Positions 51,440 to 61,403 of a stretch of 64,000 nt of DNA are shown here, one piece after another. The notes under the pieces were generated by a model. The model was not told where the DNA came from, searched no databases, and worked only from the letters and a program-made list of their open reading frames with translations. Positions within the stretch are counted from its first letter, which is position 1; each line of letters starts with the position of its first letter. Source of the stretch: Halomarinibacterium sp034670265 (GTDB lineage Bacteria; Bacteroidota; Bacteroidia; Flavobacteriales; Flavobacteriaceae); contig JAXMNU010000004.1 of assembly GCA_034670265.1 (NCBI GenBank), positions 1 through 64,000 of the forward strand, written 5' to 3'. A program made the position numbers and the translations under genes.

Positions 51440-52603
51440 TTATTCGATGTTCATTGCCAAATTCATAAAGACAATTCCCGAAGCAGTGTAACCCATTTGC
51501 GTTTTCCCGCCTATTTTTAACGTATTCGCGTTGAAGTATTCTTGAAAATCCCAAGCATCATTTTTTGCAACCGTTTCAGAAAAGGAAGAAATAATTTTTT
51601 GAGCCTCTTTTTTCATTCCATTTTTTGAAAGTCCCAAACAGAAAAGCCCCATCCAAACGGGCCATATTCCACCATTGTGAAAATCTCCAGGATAATTTTT
51701 AAAACTGAAAGAATAATTGCCTTCCAATAAATTCCAATCGTCACTTTTTTCAGTAATAATAGGCCAAAAAGCAGGAATTAGATTTTTAGGAAGGGTTTCA
51801 ATAAAATTTGAAAGTAATTCTTTTTGAAAATCATTTAATTGAAAGTGAAGCATGGCTAAAGCATTGGCTGCTGCATCAAAACGAAAGTCGTATTTACCAG
51901 GAAGGATAAAGGCACCAAAGTGTTTTTGTTTTTTTTGAAGTGCTCTTTGAAAGGCAGGTTTTTGATATATCCATGCTTTTTCAGTTGTTTCTAGAGGCCA
52001 AAAATTGGCTTGTGTTTTTTTCATAATAGCATTTAGAGATGAAGTATTTTTACCTTCAATGTCTAGAAAGAGTTTTTCACCCCAAAGTCTGAGGATATTA
52101 TCGTACAATGTATAACCATGGATTGGATATTCGTCGGCCCAATTTCCGCTTAGCGGAGTGTAAATCCAGCCTTTAGAATTGAATTCTGCTGCTTTCAAAA
52201 AATTTTGACATTTTTCAATGACAGGTTTTAAAACCTGCCAAGTAATTTCATCTTGGGTTTCTTTAAAGTACAAACAAGCACCTACCATAAACCACGTGTT
52301 GGCATCGATTCTCCCCACTAAACTTCCAAAGGATGCATCTGTTCCGTTAGGCAAAACATTGGAGGGAATCATCCCCAAATCATTCTGACTTTTAGCTAAA
52401 ACGAGTAAAGATTTTTTTAAACCTTCAATCACTATTTCATCATTTATCCAAAGGCCTGCAATACCACAAACCATGCTGTCTCTTGCCCAAATACGCTTGT
52501 AATTATCGGCTTCAATAGTGCTGGCTAAAATCCCATGGGGAGTAGTTAAATTGTGCAGTAAAGCAACTGCTTCTTTATAAAGTTGAGTGAACTCTTGATT
52601 CAT
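51440..52603 (-). CDS. GH100-like (alkaline/neutral invertase-type) glycoside hydrolase
   Basis: 387 residues, no signal peptide, so cytoplasmic. The pattern YKRIWARDSMVCGIAGLW (catalytic-region Asp), LVGRIDANTWFMVG, GNWADEYP and NYPGDFHNGGIWPVW follows an (alpha/alpha)6 barrel as in GH100 invertases and glycogen-debranching-like enzymes. With a sucrose-type transporter and fructokinase in the next operon, cleavage of sucrose is the best guess. An amylo-alpha-1,6-glucosidase relative is the alternative. Confidence 0.78.
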   Translation of the reverse strand: MNQEFTQLYKEAVALLHNLTTPHGILASTIEADNYKRIWARDSMVCGIAGLWINDEIVIEGLKKSLLVLAKSQNDLGMIPSNVLPNGTDASFGSLVGRIDANTWFMVGACLYFKETQDEITWQVLKPVIEKCQNFLKAAEFNSKGWIYTPLSGNWADEYPIHGYTLYDNILRLWGEKLFLDIEGKNTSSLNAIMKKTQANFWPLETTEKAWIYQKPAFQRALQKKQKHFGAFILPGKYDFRFDAAANALAMLHFQLNDFQKELLSNFIETLPKNLIPAFWPIITEKSDDWNLLEGNYSFSFKNYPGDFHNGGIWPVWMGLFCLGLSKNGMKKEAQKIISSFSETVAKNDAWDFQEYFNANTLKIGGKTQMGYTASGIVFMNLAMNIE

Positions 52604-52630
52604 CTTTAAAATTGAATAAGCAAGTTACAA

Positions 52631-53524
52631 TTATTCTTCTTTTATGGGAAGATAGACGTCGGTTTTCCATTGCAATTCGTCACCGCCCATATTTGGATTG
52701 TTATGAAACACTTCTATGGGGAACATATCGACCTCTATATTATTGTTTTTGGCATATTGCTCTAAGGCATACCAAGCTCTGTCTGAAGTTATATAATTTC
52801 CGTTGTAAACGGCTTTAATGCTCTTTTTTGAAGGGAATTCTTTAATGGAAATAAATGTGTTTGCTTTTACAGAATCTGTTTTCTTAAACGGAAAACAAAA
52901 ATTATACGAAACAAGGTCTTTTTCTCTGTCCCAAGAGGTAATTTCAAGAAATGGACGGCCATTGGCTTCAAGTTTATTTTCATCAATAAAAGAAGAAAGC
53001 AAACTAAAATTAGCCATCATTCCTTTTGCTTTTTCAATCTGAATCGAATTCACTGTAACACAAGCTGCAAAGCTATTGGGAGAGTTTTCTTCACCTTCAA
53101 TTGTAATCCTTATTTCCTTTAAATGATTTTGTAAGGTTTGAAGAAATTCTTTTGTAGTTTGTTTTGCAGTTTTTTCAAAAATGGGTTCAGAAAAGGGGAT
53201 ACGGACACGGTTTTTAAAAGTATTGGCTTCATCCTTTACATATACCGAAACTTTTACAATGCTATCTTTTACATTTTTCAGTTTCCATAAATAGGTATGG
53301 GTAGCATCGTTTCGCTTTATGGTTTGAAGAAGCTCATCTTCATCTATTTGAACTATGGGTTGCGGCTTTTCTAATGACGAATTCCACGATTTTATGGATT
53401 GGTTAACTGTGCCAATGGTTGTTTTTGTTTCAAAATTAATTTGATAATCGAATTCCTTAAAAAAGAAATACCAAATTAAGGTTCCTAAAACGGTAATGAA
53501 TAATCCCCACTTAACTATTTTCAT
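52631..53524 (-). CDS. Membrane-anchored SRPBCC plus GyrI-like protein
   Basis: 297 residues. One N-terminal helix (MKIVKWGLFITVLGTLIWYF) is followed by a domain of about 110 residues of polyketide-cyclase/SRPBCC type (VNQSIKSWNSSLEK...). The C-terminal half resembles the AraC-effector/GyrI-like small-molecule binding domain (ISIKEFPSKKSIKAVYNGNY, ALEQYAKNNNIEVDMFPIEVF). The helix leaves the domains on one side of the membrane. It lies 3 bp after the haloperoxidase gene and 27 bp before the GH100-like gene. It probably binds a hydrophobic or cationic ligand; the role is unknown. Confidence 0.78.
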   Translation of the reverse strand: MKIVKWGLFITVLGTLIWYFFFKEFDYQINFETKTTIGTVNQSIKSWNSSLEKPQPIVQIDEDELLQTIKRNDATHTYLWKLKNVKDSIVKVSVYVKDEANTFKNRVRIPFSEPIFEKTAKQTTKEFLQTLQNHLKEIRITIEGEENSPNSFAACVTVNSIQIEKAKGMMANFSLLSSFIDENKLEANGRPFLEITSWDREKDLVSYNFCFPFKKTDSVKANTFISIKEFPSKKSIKAVYNGNYITSDRAWYALEQYAKNNNIEVDMFPIEVFHNNPNMGGDELQWKTDVYLPIKEE

Positions 53525-53527
53525 AAA

Positions 53528-54859
53528 TTAATCGACTTTCATTTTAAGTTTTTCATTCACTAGATTTCCTACTTGAATTCCTTGGTTAATACCATTTTCT
53601 ACTGCGGCACGGTAATGAATTCCTCCATACATTCGGCTTATAGCAGCTTCCTGTGCTGCTGCATTAAAAGACGAAAAGGAACGTACTGGAAGTCCGTAAG
53701 GAAGTTCTGTATCGTCTAAAAACTTAAAATTATCTCCAAAAATATCGGTTAAAACAGTAGCCGAAGCTCCTGAAACTACCGAGTGTCCACTGCTATATTC
53801 TGGGAAGGGTGGAGTTTGTAAAATGGGTTTCCAGTTTTCGTCAATATGTTGATTGATTAATGTTTCTGGACGAATGAGGTTGCTTCGGTATTTTTCGTCC
53901 CAACAACTTATAAAGCCATCAAACAAGGCAATGGAGGTTTTGGTATAGGCATACACTGTTTCATCGAAGCTAGACTCTGTATTTTTTGCGGCTATTTCAG
54001 CAATCCCCATCCAATGTGCCCCAGGAGTAATCTTTTTGGTAGCAAACATTAAGTGTCCACGCGTTACTGAAACATAGGGATTACAATCCCAAAATTGTGC
54101 AATTTTTAAGCCTTCAGATTCTTCACCTTCCTTGGTAATTTCTTCAGAAATTGTATACACTTCTTCAAGCTCTTTATAAAAATTACTCTCTTTTTCTAAA
54201 GAAAAAGCAGGCGGAGGAACAGGCTTAAACTGTGAAGCCGAATCTAACACGAAAGGACGTATTTTATTCCAGTGTGGTTCAATGCCGTCCATATACGATG
54301 GAGGCGTGGGTTGCCAGCGGGAAGGGTCTTCAGTAATGATAGTGAACTTAGGCATGGTGCGTGTTTGGTTATAATTGTCACCAGCCATCCAGTCTTTTAT
54401 AAAGGCTGCCACTTCCAATCCGTAGGTTTTGGCATCGATAAATTCTTTTTCATTTTCATTTTCCCAAATTCCATATAAACTATCGCGGTATTGTTCTACC
54501 ATTTCTTCTGAAAAAATCACCGACTTACTTACTTCCATATGTGCCACTAGTGCAGCCAATGGATAGTTTAAATTTTCAGTTTTTGAAGTTGGAATTGACT
54601 GAAGATGCCCAATTTGTCCAGCTAGCGATTTGTACGAATCATTATTTTGAGCTATAATCTCATAGGCAGCAATATTAGGATACGCATAAATACGACTCGC
54701 TACGGGAGGCGAAAATATATCGTGTACCATGATTTCGGTGACTTTATCTACAGCATTTTGAAAGTCGGTGCTGCTAATGGTAATCGGTTCCTCCTTTTTG
54801 CATCCAATGAGTAACAGAGGTGCTATTAAAATGACGAGTATTTTATGGATTGATTTCAT
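53528..54859 (-). CDS. Vanadium-dependent haloperoxidase-like lipoprotein
   Basis: 443 residues from the ATG at 54859, which gives a lipoprotein signal (ILVILIAPLLLIGC). An in-frame ATG 18 bp earlier (54877) is not needed. The PAP2/VHPO vanadate-binding residues are complete: K and RP in KYRSNLIRP, the Ser-Gly-His of EYSSGHS, and SRMYGGIHY (Arg and, seven residues on, the vanadate-ligand His). The enzymes oxidise halide with H2O2. It overlaps the end of the upstream FG-GAP gene by 17 bp, which makes it part of the same unit. Acid phosphatase activity is an alternative for this fold. Confidence 0.88.
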   Translation of the reverse strand: MKSIHKILVILIAPLLLIGCKKEEPITISSTDFQNAVDKVTEIMVHDIFSPPVASRIYAYPNIAAYEIIAQNNDSYKSLAGQIGHLQSIPTSKTENLNYPLAALVAHMEVSKSVIFSEEMVEQYRDSLYGIWENENEKEFIDAKTYGLEVAAFIKDWMAGDNYNQTRTMPKFTIITEDPSRWQPTPPSYMDGIEPHWNKIRPFVLDSASQFKPVPPPAFSLEKESNFYKELEEVYTISEEITKEGEESEGLKIAQFWDCNPYVSVTRGHLMFATKKITPGAHWMGIAEIAAKNTESSFDETVYAYTKTSIALFDGFISCWDEKYRSNLIRPETLINQHIDENWKPILQTPPFPEYSSGHSVVSGASATVLTDIFGDNFKFLDDTELPYGLPVRSFSSFNAAAQEAAISRMYGGIHYRAAVENGINQGIQVGNLVNEKLKMKVD

Positions 54860-57800
54860 AAACTTCGGCTTTTTCATTATTGTATACTACTAATAAATAG
54901 GGTTTATTTTTTACTGAAATTATTTTTAAATGGCGAACAGATTTATGGGATAGGTTTAATCCTAATTCGCTTCCTAACGTAATGTTTTCTTCTGAAGAAA
55001 TCAAGGCACCCGGAAAACTGTCGAATCTTCCGTGAAACGGAATCACACCAAAATAGTTTCCACCTGTAAGTACTTCGTCCTTCCCATCCTGGTTGAAATC
55101 GTATGCTACAAAAGCTTTTAGTGGAGCTATTTGAAGCGCATTTGTAAAAGCTTCAAAGGTGAAACTACCTTTATTATTCCTTAGAAAACCTGAAGCCAAG
55201 GTATGTACTTCAAAAATAGTAGCTTTATTTAGTTTTTCACCAAAAATTTCTTCCATGGTTTTGCCAGCAAAATCCTTATAGGTATTGAATTTTTTCCGAA
55301 GAAAAACCATTTGCCCGGCTAGGTCATCTAAGCCCAACAAGGGATAGTATTTTCCATCTTTCTCTATTGCAACCACAGTTTCGGTGCTTCCGTTATCATC
55401 AAAATCGGCATAGTACATTTTCATCGGGAATGTTGAGGAAGCCTTAAATTTACTATTCAATCCCCAGTTTCCGAGGAGATAATCTTTGTCGCCATCGTTA
55501 TCCATATCAAATGGAATGATGGTTTGCCAAAGTCCGTTTAGCTTTTCTTGTAAGGGAAAGCTTTCTTCCCAAGTATCCTTTTTCAATTCATAAAAACGGG
55601 GTTGCATCCATTCGCCTATGACGATTAAATCGGTTTGTTCATCATCATTAAAGTCTGTAAAAATGGCGTCAGTAACCATTCCAATTCTTTCAAGTTCTTC
55701 TGGAAAATTTGTTCCTATCATTTTTGATGGGGGTATATTTCCAAAATCTAATGGAACGGAGTGGTTTCCAATGAAAAAATTTAGGTTTCTTTGATTTTCA
55801 AGAAAACTCATTTTAATAGTTGAAGTATTTAAAAATGAATTATCAAGTGGCAGATTTAAATATTCATCTTCTAAAAAAGTATATGTCTTATTTTCAAAAA
55901 CTTTGATTGAGGGACTAACAGTATTACCTCCTCGAACTATCGGTAATACAAAATCATCTTTATCTTCATATCCAAAATAACTCGCCGAAACATCTTCATA
56001 AACCGAATCATTTTCTATAGTTGTACTATGTACTAATCCATATTTATAGTTTTTTTGAAGATAGATTTCTGCTTTTTGATTTCTGGCACCCCCCAAGAAA
56101 ATATCTTCTTTTCCGTCCATATCTAAATCGCCAATCGCCACAGCCGGTCCTCGATCTGAAACTTCATAAGGAATGAGTTTTTGGTAGTTGAAGTCGGTAT
56201 GATTATCCTCTTTGTGGGTGTAGTTGATACCTAAATTTCCTTCTATTTTTTTGAATAATTTATTAGGTTCCTTTCGCTGGTAAGCATACGGAATGGTATT
56301 TTCTGGTTTGATCGTTAATGACTGATTTAAGCTAACATTTTTGAGGACTTGCTGTCTTTTATTGGGCCAGATAATTTTTACTGAATCTATAGTTACTTCA
56401 GTACCAAAACCAAAATGAATGATGGGTTGGGACGAAGCTTGAAATCCGCGAGCTGTATTTAGTTCTTTATATTGCAATATACCATTGTTGTAAGCTATTA
56501 CTTTAGTTCCGAAGCCTTGTGGGTTTTTATCTTTATACTGAAATTGAAGTTTTAAATAAGAATTTTTATCATTTGTGGTATTAATATAAATGCTAGCAGG
56601 TTCATTGATATTATTTGAAACCAAATCTAAGTCACCATCATTATCTAAATCACCCACAGCACTTGCCCCAGAAATGGTAGGCTCCCCCGAGCCCCAATCT
56701 ATTGAAACATCATTAAATTGTAACGCATCTTCCCCTTTAAAAAAGTAATTGGAAACCTTACCCGAAGGCATTAATTCTAATGCTTTTTGATCTACCAATC
56801 GGGAGTTGTTTATTTTCTCATGAATTTTTTCATTGGAGATATAGCGTATAAAATCTAAGTTATTCGGTCGTTTTGGTATACCGTTGCTAATGAATAAATC
56901 CTGAGTTCCATCTTGGTCATAATCTCCAAATAAGGCACTCCAACTCCAATCGGTAGCAGCGACATTACTAAGTATAGCTGTTTCTAAATAAGGAGCCTCT
57001 TGCTGACTTACAAACAGCATATTTCGAGTGTATTGGTAATGATATCCGTATTGCTCTGTGCGCATTTTGAGGGTTTGGTACATATCATCACCTTCAGAGG
57101 ATTTTATCACTCGGTCATCTTCTGGAAGCATATCCAGAGTTAGTAAATCTGGCCAACCATCGTGGTTAATGTCGGCAACATCATTCCCCATGGAAAAGCG
57201 ACTGGTGTGTCCAAAATACGTCCGGAGGCTTTCTGAAAATGTGCCATCCCCATTGTTTAGATAAAAATAATCGTCTTCGTGAAAATCGTTCCCCACATAA
57301 ATGTCTGGATATCCGTCTTGGTTGAAATCGGCAACCGAAATACCTAATCCGTATCCATTTATACCTCCAAAAATTCCTGCTTCCTCACTTACATCAGTAA
57401 AAATAGTACCATCATTTCGAAGTAGTTTATCGCCAGTTTTTTCGTTTCGGATGTTTCTAATTTGAGCCCTTCCGAAGGATTCTTCCGTATGTACTGCGTG
57501 ATTCAGAATATACAAGTCCATATCGCCATCCAAATCATAATCCAAAAAGGCTGCAGAAGTTCCGTAGCATTGAAAATCAAGACCATAAGTAGCCGATTTT
57601 TCGGAAAAAGTATTGTCTTTATTATTAATAAACAACTCGTTATGACCTTCAAATCCATTAATTCCCACGACGGCTATTACATAAATATCGAGCCAACCAT
57701 CGCCATTTACATCAACCATAATTGTACCAGTATTCCAAGTACTGCTGCCTTCAACCCCAGCTTTTGATGTAATATCTTCAAAATTCAAGTTTCCTTTGTT

Positions 57801-58070
57801 GAGGTATAATTTATTTTTTTCTTGATTAGACGAAAAGTAAAGATCGGGCAAACCATCATTATTAATATCCCCCATCGCCACGCCACCTCCGTTGTAAAAG
57901 TAAAGGTAATCGAGAATGTTGAGGGAATCGGTTTCGGTTATGGTATTCTGAAATGATACCCCTGATTGTGAAGGTGGCAACAATTCAAAAAGTGTTTGCT
58001 CCTTCTTTTGACAACTACTCAAAAGAAGGAGTAAAACAATAACTATCCCGTATGTTTTAATTAATTGCAA
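54843..58070 (-). CDS. FG-GAP/VCBS repeat lipoprotein with ASPIC/UnbV domain, copy 3
   Basis: 1075 residues. It starts at TTG (58070), since no in-frame ATG precedes the lipoprotein signal (IVIVLLLLLSSC). The start overlaps the preceding gene by 14 bp. Many FG-GAP units with DxNxDGxxD Ca-binding loops (DINNDGLPDLYFSS, DVNGDGWLDIYV) build a beta-propeller. Around residues 500-560 the ASPIC/UnbV pattern ARGFQASSQPIIHFGFG appears. Members are surface-exposed ligand-binding lipoproteins of unknown substrate. Third of three tandem paralogues, followed by the haloperoxidase. Confidence 0.88.
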   Translation of the reverse strand: MQLIKTYGIVIVLLLLLSSCQKKEQTLFELLPPSQSGVSFQNTITETDSLNILDYLYFYNGGGVAMGDINNDGLPDLYFSSNQEKNKLYLNKGNLNFEDITSKAGVEGSSTWNTGTIMVDVNGDGWLDIYVIAVVGINGFEGHNELFINNKDNTFSEKSATYGLDFQCYGTSAAFLDYDLDGDMDLYILNHAVHTEESFGRAQIRNIRNEKTGDKLLRNDGTIFTDVSEEAGIFGGINGYGLGISVADFNQDGYPDIYVGNDFHEDDYFYLNNGDGTFSESLRTYFGHTSRFSMGNDVADINHDGWPDLLTLDMLPEDDRVIKSSEGDDMYQTLKMRTEQYGYHYQYTRNMLFVSQQEAPYLETAILSNVAATDWSWSALFGDYDQDGTQDLFISNGIPKRPNNLDFIRYISNEKIHEKINNSRLVDQKALELMPSGKVSNYFFKGEDALQFNDVSIDWGSGEPTISGASAVGDLDNDGDLDLVSNNINEPASIYINTTNDKNSYLKLQFQYKDKNPQGFGTKVIAYNNGILQYKELNTARGFQASSQPIIHFGFGTEVTIDSVKIIWPNKRQQVLKNVSLNQSLTIKPENTIPYAYQRKEPNKLFKKIEGNLGINYTHKEDNHTDFNYQKLIPYEVSDRGPAVAIGDLDMDGKEDIFLGGARNQKAEIYLQKNYKYGLVHSTTIENDSVYEDVSASYFGYEDKDDFVLPIVRGGNTVSPSIKVFENKTYTFLEDEYLNLPLDNSFLNTSTIKMSFLENQRNLNFFIGNHSVPLDFGNIPPSKMIGTNFPEELERIGMVTDAIFTDFNDDEQTDLIVIGEWMQPRFYELKKDTWEESFPLQEKLNGLWQTIIPFDMDNDGDKDYLLGNWGLNSKFKASSTFPMKMYYADFDDNGSTETVVAIEKDGKYYPLLGLDDLAGQMVFLRKKFNTYKDFAGKTMEEIFGEKLNKATIFEVHTLASGFLRNNKGSFTFEAFTNALQIAPLKAFVAYDFNQDGKDEVLTGGNYFGVIPFHGRFDSFPGALISSEENITLGSELGLNLSHKSVRHLKIISVKNKPYLLVVYNNEKAEVYEINP

Positions 58071-61000
58071 ATACTCTAGGTTTTTCGTTATTAATAGCCA
58101 CTACAAAAAACAGGTTGCCATTCTTATCTTTTATGGGCTGAATGTGTTTCACTTCTTCTTTTATGAAGAACCCGCTATCATTATAATTTTGCCATTCAAA
58201 ATCTAAGTCTCCTTTGTTTAAAAGGACACTACCATAATCAGCATCGAGGCGAGAGAATTGTGGTTTAAACTCGAAATTATTTCCACCCATAATGATATCT
58301 GTTTTTCCGTCTTGGTTAACATCGGCGCAAGCAATTCCACATACGCATGAAAGTTGTGCGCGAGACGGAAGGGCTTTCTTAGTGAACGTGCCATCGCCAT
58401 TATTAATCACTAAAATAGTTTCGGAAGTATTCACTTGTTTAACTGTAGTTTTCTTTAATACAGCTTCTGGGAATAACTCTTGAATAGATTTCTTAGCATA
58501 CTCTGAAGCTTTTAAATTCTGTTTTTTTAGCGATACCATTTGAGTGGTCAGCTCTCTCTTTTGATGGACTGGCATATCTTTACCGTTAATGGTTTGAGTT
58601 ACAATTTGCTCAAAGGTTCCGTTGTTGTCAAAATCGTTTACCCAAAGTTTCATCACATTTTTTGAAGAAGGTGTGTAGTGAAGGTTCTTTCCTTGGTTTC
58701 CTAAAATAAAATCTTCATCCCCATCCCCATCAATATCTACTGGCTGAATAGTATTCCACCATCCTTGGAGATTATCAAGTGTTGAGGCTTGTTTTTTTAG
58801 AACGCCATTCACATTTTTATATACTTGTGGTGCACCCCAATCAGATACTGTTATAAGTTCTTTTTGAGAATCAGCATCAATATTTACCCACTTAGCATCA
58901 GTAATCATGCCGCTTTGCATTAGCTCTTTGGTAACTTCTTGTGCTGCATTTTTAAACACCCCATTTCCTTCATTTAATAATAGCATATGGCTAGGGTTCA
59001 TTCCATAAACGCCAATAATACTCCTTGAACCCACAAATACATCAATATCACCATCATTGTCGTAATCGTTTGCTGCTATAACCGAAATGTTATTGATATT
59101 TGATACCTGAGGAAGTGTTGACTTGGTAAAATTGCCATTACCATCGTTTACATACAACCGAATACTCTCACGTTGCGATTCATTTACTTGATTACCGCCA
59201 GAGCCCACCATTAAATCCAAATCTCCATCCCCATCGGCATCAAAAAAGGTTGCAGCAGTATCTTCAAAAGTGCTATCTTTTTCAAGGGTAATGCTTTTCT
59301 TCGGTTTTAAATCACCATTTCCATTATGAATGAAGATTACTCCAGCTTGTTCTTTCGCACCACCAATAAACACATCGTCATGGCCATCACCGTTAATATC
59401 ACCAACGGCTAAACTTGGCCCTTCTTGCGACATTTTTTTATAGATAAGCCCTTCGTAGTCAAAATCGTTGTACTCGTTTTCATTGTGTTTTGTTAATAAT
59501 GTATTGGGGAGTTCTTTTAAGAAAGTTTTTTGAGCTTCCTTTTTCAGAATTTTATACATCCCACTATTCTCACTATGTTTGAAGGTTATTACTTGATTTG
59601 CATCAATTTGCTCCATTTTTGAAGTAGTACGATCTGGCCAAATCACTCGAATGGAATCTATTTTTTTGGCTTCCCCCAAACCAATAGTCATGGGATAGTC
59701 CATGGAAGATTGAAACCCTCTAGAAGGAATTAATTCCTGAAGCACTACATTATTTTGGTAGTACATTTTAACTGTGGTTCCCACCGCAAAAGGGTTTTTT
59801 TCTGAACCTTCAAATTTTAACGTAATATGATTGAATTTAGAAAGTTTGTCGGTGTGATTTTCATATAAAAAAGTTTGCATATTTACGTTGTTCACTACCA
59901 AATCCAAATCGCCGTCGTTATCCAAATCACCATAAGCTGCTCCATTAGACATGCTTGGCACACCTAACCCCCAAGCCTCCGCCTCGTTACTAAACGTTAA
60001 ATCGCGATTGTTCTTAAAAGCATAATTTGGTATGGGAACTACAGGCATTTTATTAATGATAGAATCGATGGCTTCCTTTCTTCCAGTGAGCGCCATATCC
60101 TGTATAATTTCATTGGCAAAGAAATCGACAAAATCAAGATCGGTGAGGTCATGATTAATTCCGTTTGTCACAAAAATATCTCGAAATCCATCATTATCCA
60201 TATCGAAAAGAAGGCCCGACCAACTCCAATCTGTAGCCGAAACACCACTGAAATAGGCAATTTCAGAATAGCTACCGTTTCCATTGTTTAATTGTAGTGT
60301 ATTCTGAATGTATTGTTGATAAAAGTCTTTGCTTTGCTTCAGTTTAAAGACATTGTAGCCTTCAAATTCCATGACAGATTTTACACGTTCGTCGGGTTCT
60401 GGGAGCATATCTGTGATAAAAATATCGGCATTTCCATCGTTATTGATATCTGCCATATCTACTCCCATTGCCGATAAACAAAGATGCGACATCCAATTTT
60501 CAATATCTTCCGTAAACGTCCCATCTTGATTGTTAATGTAGAGATAATCACGTTCGTAAAAATCATTCGACACATAAATATCGGGATACAAATCGTTATT
60601 TACATCACTCACCATAACTCCCAATCCAAAACCAATTAAACTTCCGTAGATACCAGCTTCTTCACTTACTTCAACAAACTTTCCGTTGTCGTTTCTAAGC
60701 AGCATATCACCTACCCCACGGAACATTTTAGGAACGTTCCAATCTTGTGCTCTCACGTCTCTTTGGTGAGCAAAGCCTAAACTACTTACAGGAATGTTAC
60801 TATTATTTAAAATGTAAGCGTCCAAATCGCCATCCAAGTCATAATCGAAAAAAGATGCATGCGTGGTGAAACCTGTTTCGGCGAGATTGTATTCCTTAGC
60901 CATTTCGGTAAAAGTGAGGTCACCATTGTTAATGTATAAATCGTTGTTATGATTTTCCCCTTCCATATTTCCAGCATTACTTACATAAATATCCAGTAAG

Positions 61001-61395
61001 CCATCTGCATTTACATCAACCATCACAACACCCGTAGACCATGGCTTATTTCCTTCCACTCCAGCACTATCTGAAATATCTTCAAATACCATATTGCCTT
61101 TGTTGAGATAGAGTTTGTTTTCGCCCATATTGGCAGTTAGATAAATATCCGACAATCCATCGTTATTAATATCACCTATAGCCACACCACCACCGTTATA
61201 AAAGTTTCGATATTTAAAAATATTGAAGTCTTTTTGATTGACTACCTTGTTAGTAAAAGTAATATTAGACTGAGACGAAGCCACTAAAGAAAATAGGGGA
61301 GCGTTGACTTCTTTATCAATTTTGTCTTCTTTTTTGGTAGTACAGCTTATCACTAAAAGAACTAAAGCGAATAGGAGTGTTTTTGAAAATTGCAT
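58057..61395 (-). CDS. FG-GAP/VCBS repeat lipoprotein with ASPIC/UnbV domain, copy 2
   Basis: 1112 residues from the ATG at 61395; a TTG at 61407 would overlap the previous stop. A lipoprotein signal (SKTLLFALVLLVISC) is followed by the same domain order as its neighbours: FG-GAP repeats (DINNDGLSDIYLTAN, DVNADGLLDIYVS), ASPIC/UnbV (SRGFQSSMDYPMTIGLG) and further FG-GAP repeats. It is separated from copy 1 by 8 bp and overlaps copy 3 by 14 bp. Located on the outer membrane surface; the ligand is unknown. Confidence 0.9.
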   Translation of the reverse strand: MQFSKTLLFALVLLVISCTTKKEDKIDKEVNAPLFSLVASSQSNITFTNKVVNQKDFNIFKYRNFYNGGGVAIGDINNDGLSDIYLTANMGENKLYLNKGNMVFEDISDSAGVEGNKPWSTGVVMVDVNADGLLDIYVSNAGNMEGENHNNDLYINNGDLTFTEMAKEYNLAETGFTTHASFFDYDLDGDLDAYILNNSNIPVSSLGFAHQRDVRAQDWNVPKMFRGVGDMLLRNDNGKFVEVSEEAGIYGSLIGFGLGVMVSDVNNDLYPDIYVSNDFYERDYLYINNQDGTFTEDIENWMSHLCLSAMGVDMADINNDGNADIFITDMLPEPDERVKSVMEFEGYNVFKLKQSKDFYQQYIQNTLQLNNGNGSYSEIAYFSGVSATDWSWSGLLFDMDNDGFRDIFVTNGINHDLTDLDFVDFFANEIIQDMALTGRKEAIDSIINKMPVVPIPNYAFKNNRDLTFSNEAEAWGLGVPSMSNGAAYGDLDNDGDLDLVVNNVNMQTFLYENHTDKLSKFNHITLKFEGSEKNPFAVGTTVKMYYQNNVVLQELIPSRGFQSSMDYPMTIGLGEAKKIDSIRVIWPDRTTSKMEQIDANQVITFKHSENSGMYKILKKEAQKTFLKELPNTLLTKHNENEYNDFDYEGLIYKKMSQEGPSLAVGDINGDGHDDVFIGGAKEQAGVIFIHNGNGDLKPKKSITLEKDSTFEDTAATFFDADGDGDLDLMVGSGGNQVNESQRESIRLYVNDGNGNFTKSTLPQVSNINNISVIAANDYDNDGDIDVFVGSRSIIGVYGMNPSHMLLLNEGNGVFKNAAQEVTKELMQSGMITDAKWVNIDADSQKELITVSDWGAPQVYKNVNGVLKKQASTLDNLQGWWNTIQPVDIDGDGDEDFILGNQGKNLHYTPSSKNVMKLWVNDFDNNGTFEQIVTQTINGKDMPVHQKRELTTQMVSLKKQNLKASEYAKKSIQELFPEAVLKKTTVKQVNTSETILVINNGDGTFTKKALPSRAQLSCVCGIACADVNQDGKTDIIMGGNNFEFKPQFSRLDADYGSVLLNKGDLDFEWQNYNDSGFFIKEEVKHIQPIKDKNGNLFFVVAINNEKPRVFAIN

Positions 61396-61403
61396 ATGGG
61401 TAT

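Noticed and set aside
51440..52603. Glycogen debranching enzyme call
   Set aside because: The protein is short and lacks the debranching N-terminal domains; GH100-like motifs and sugar transporters fit better, though not decisively.
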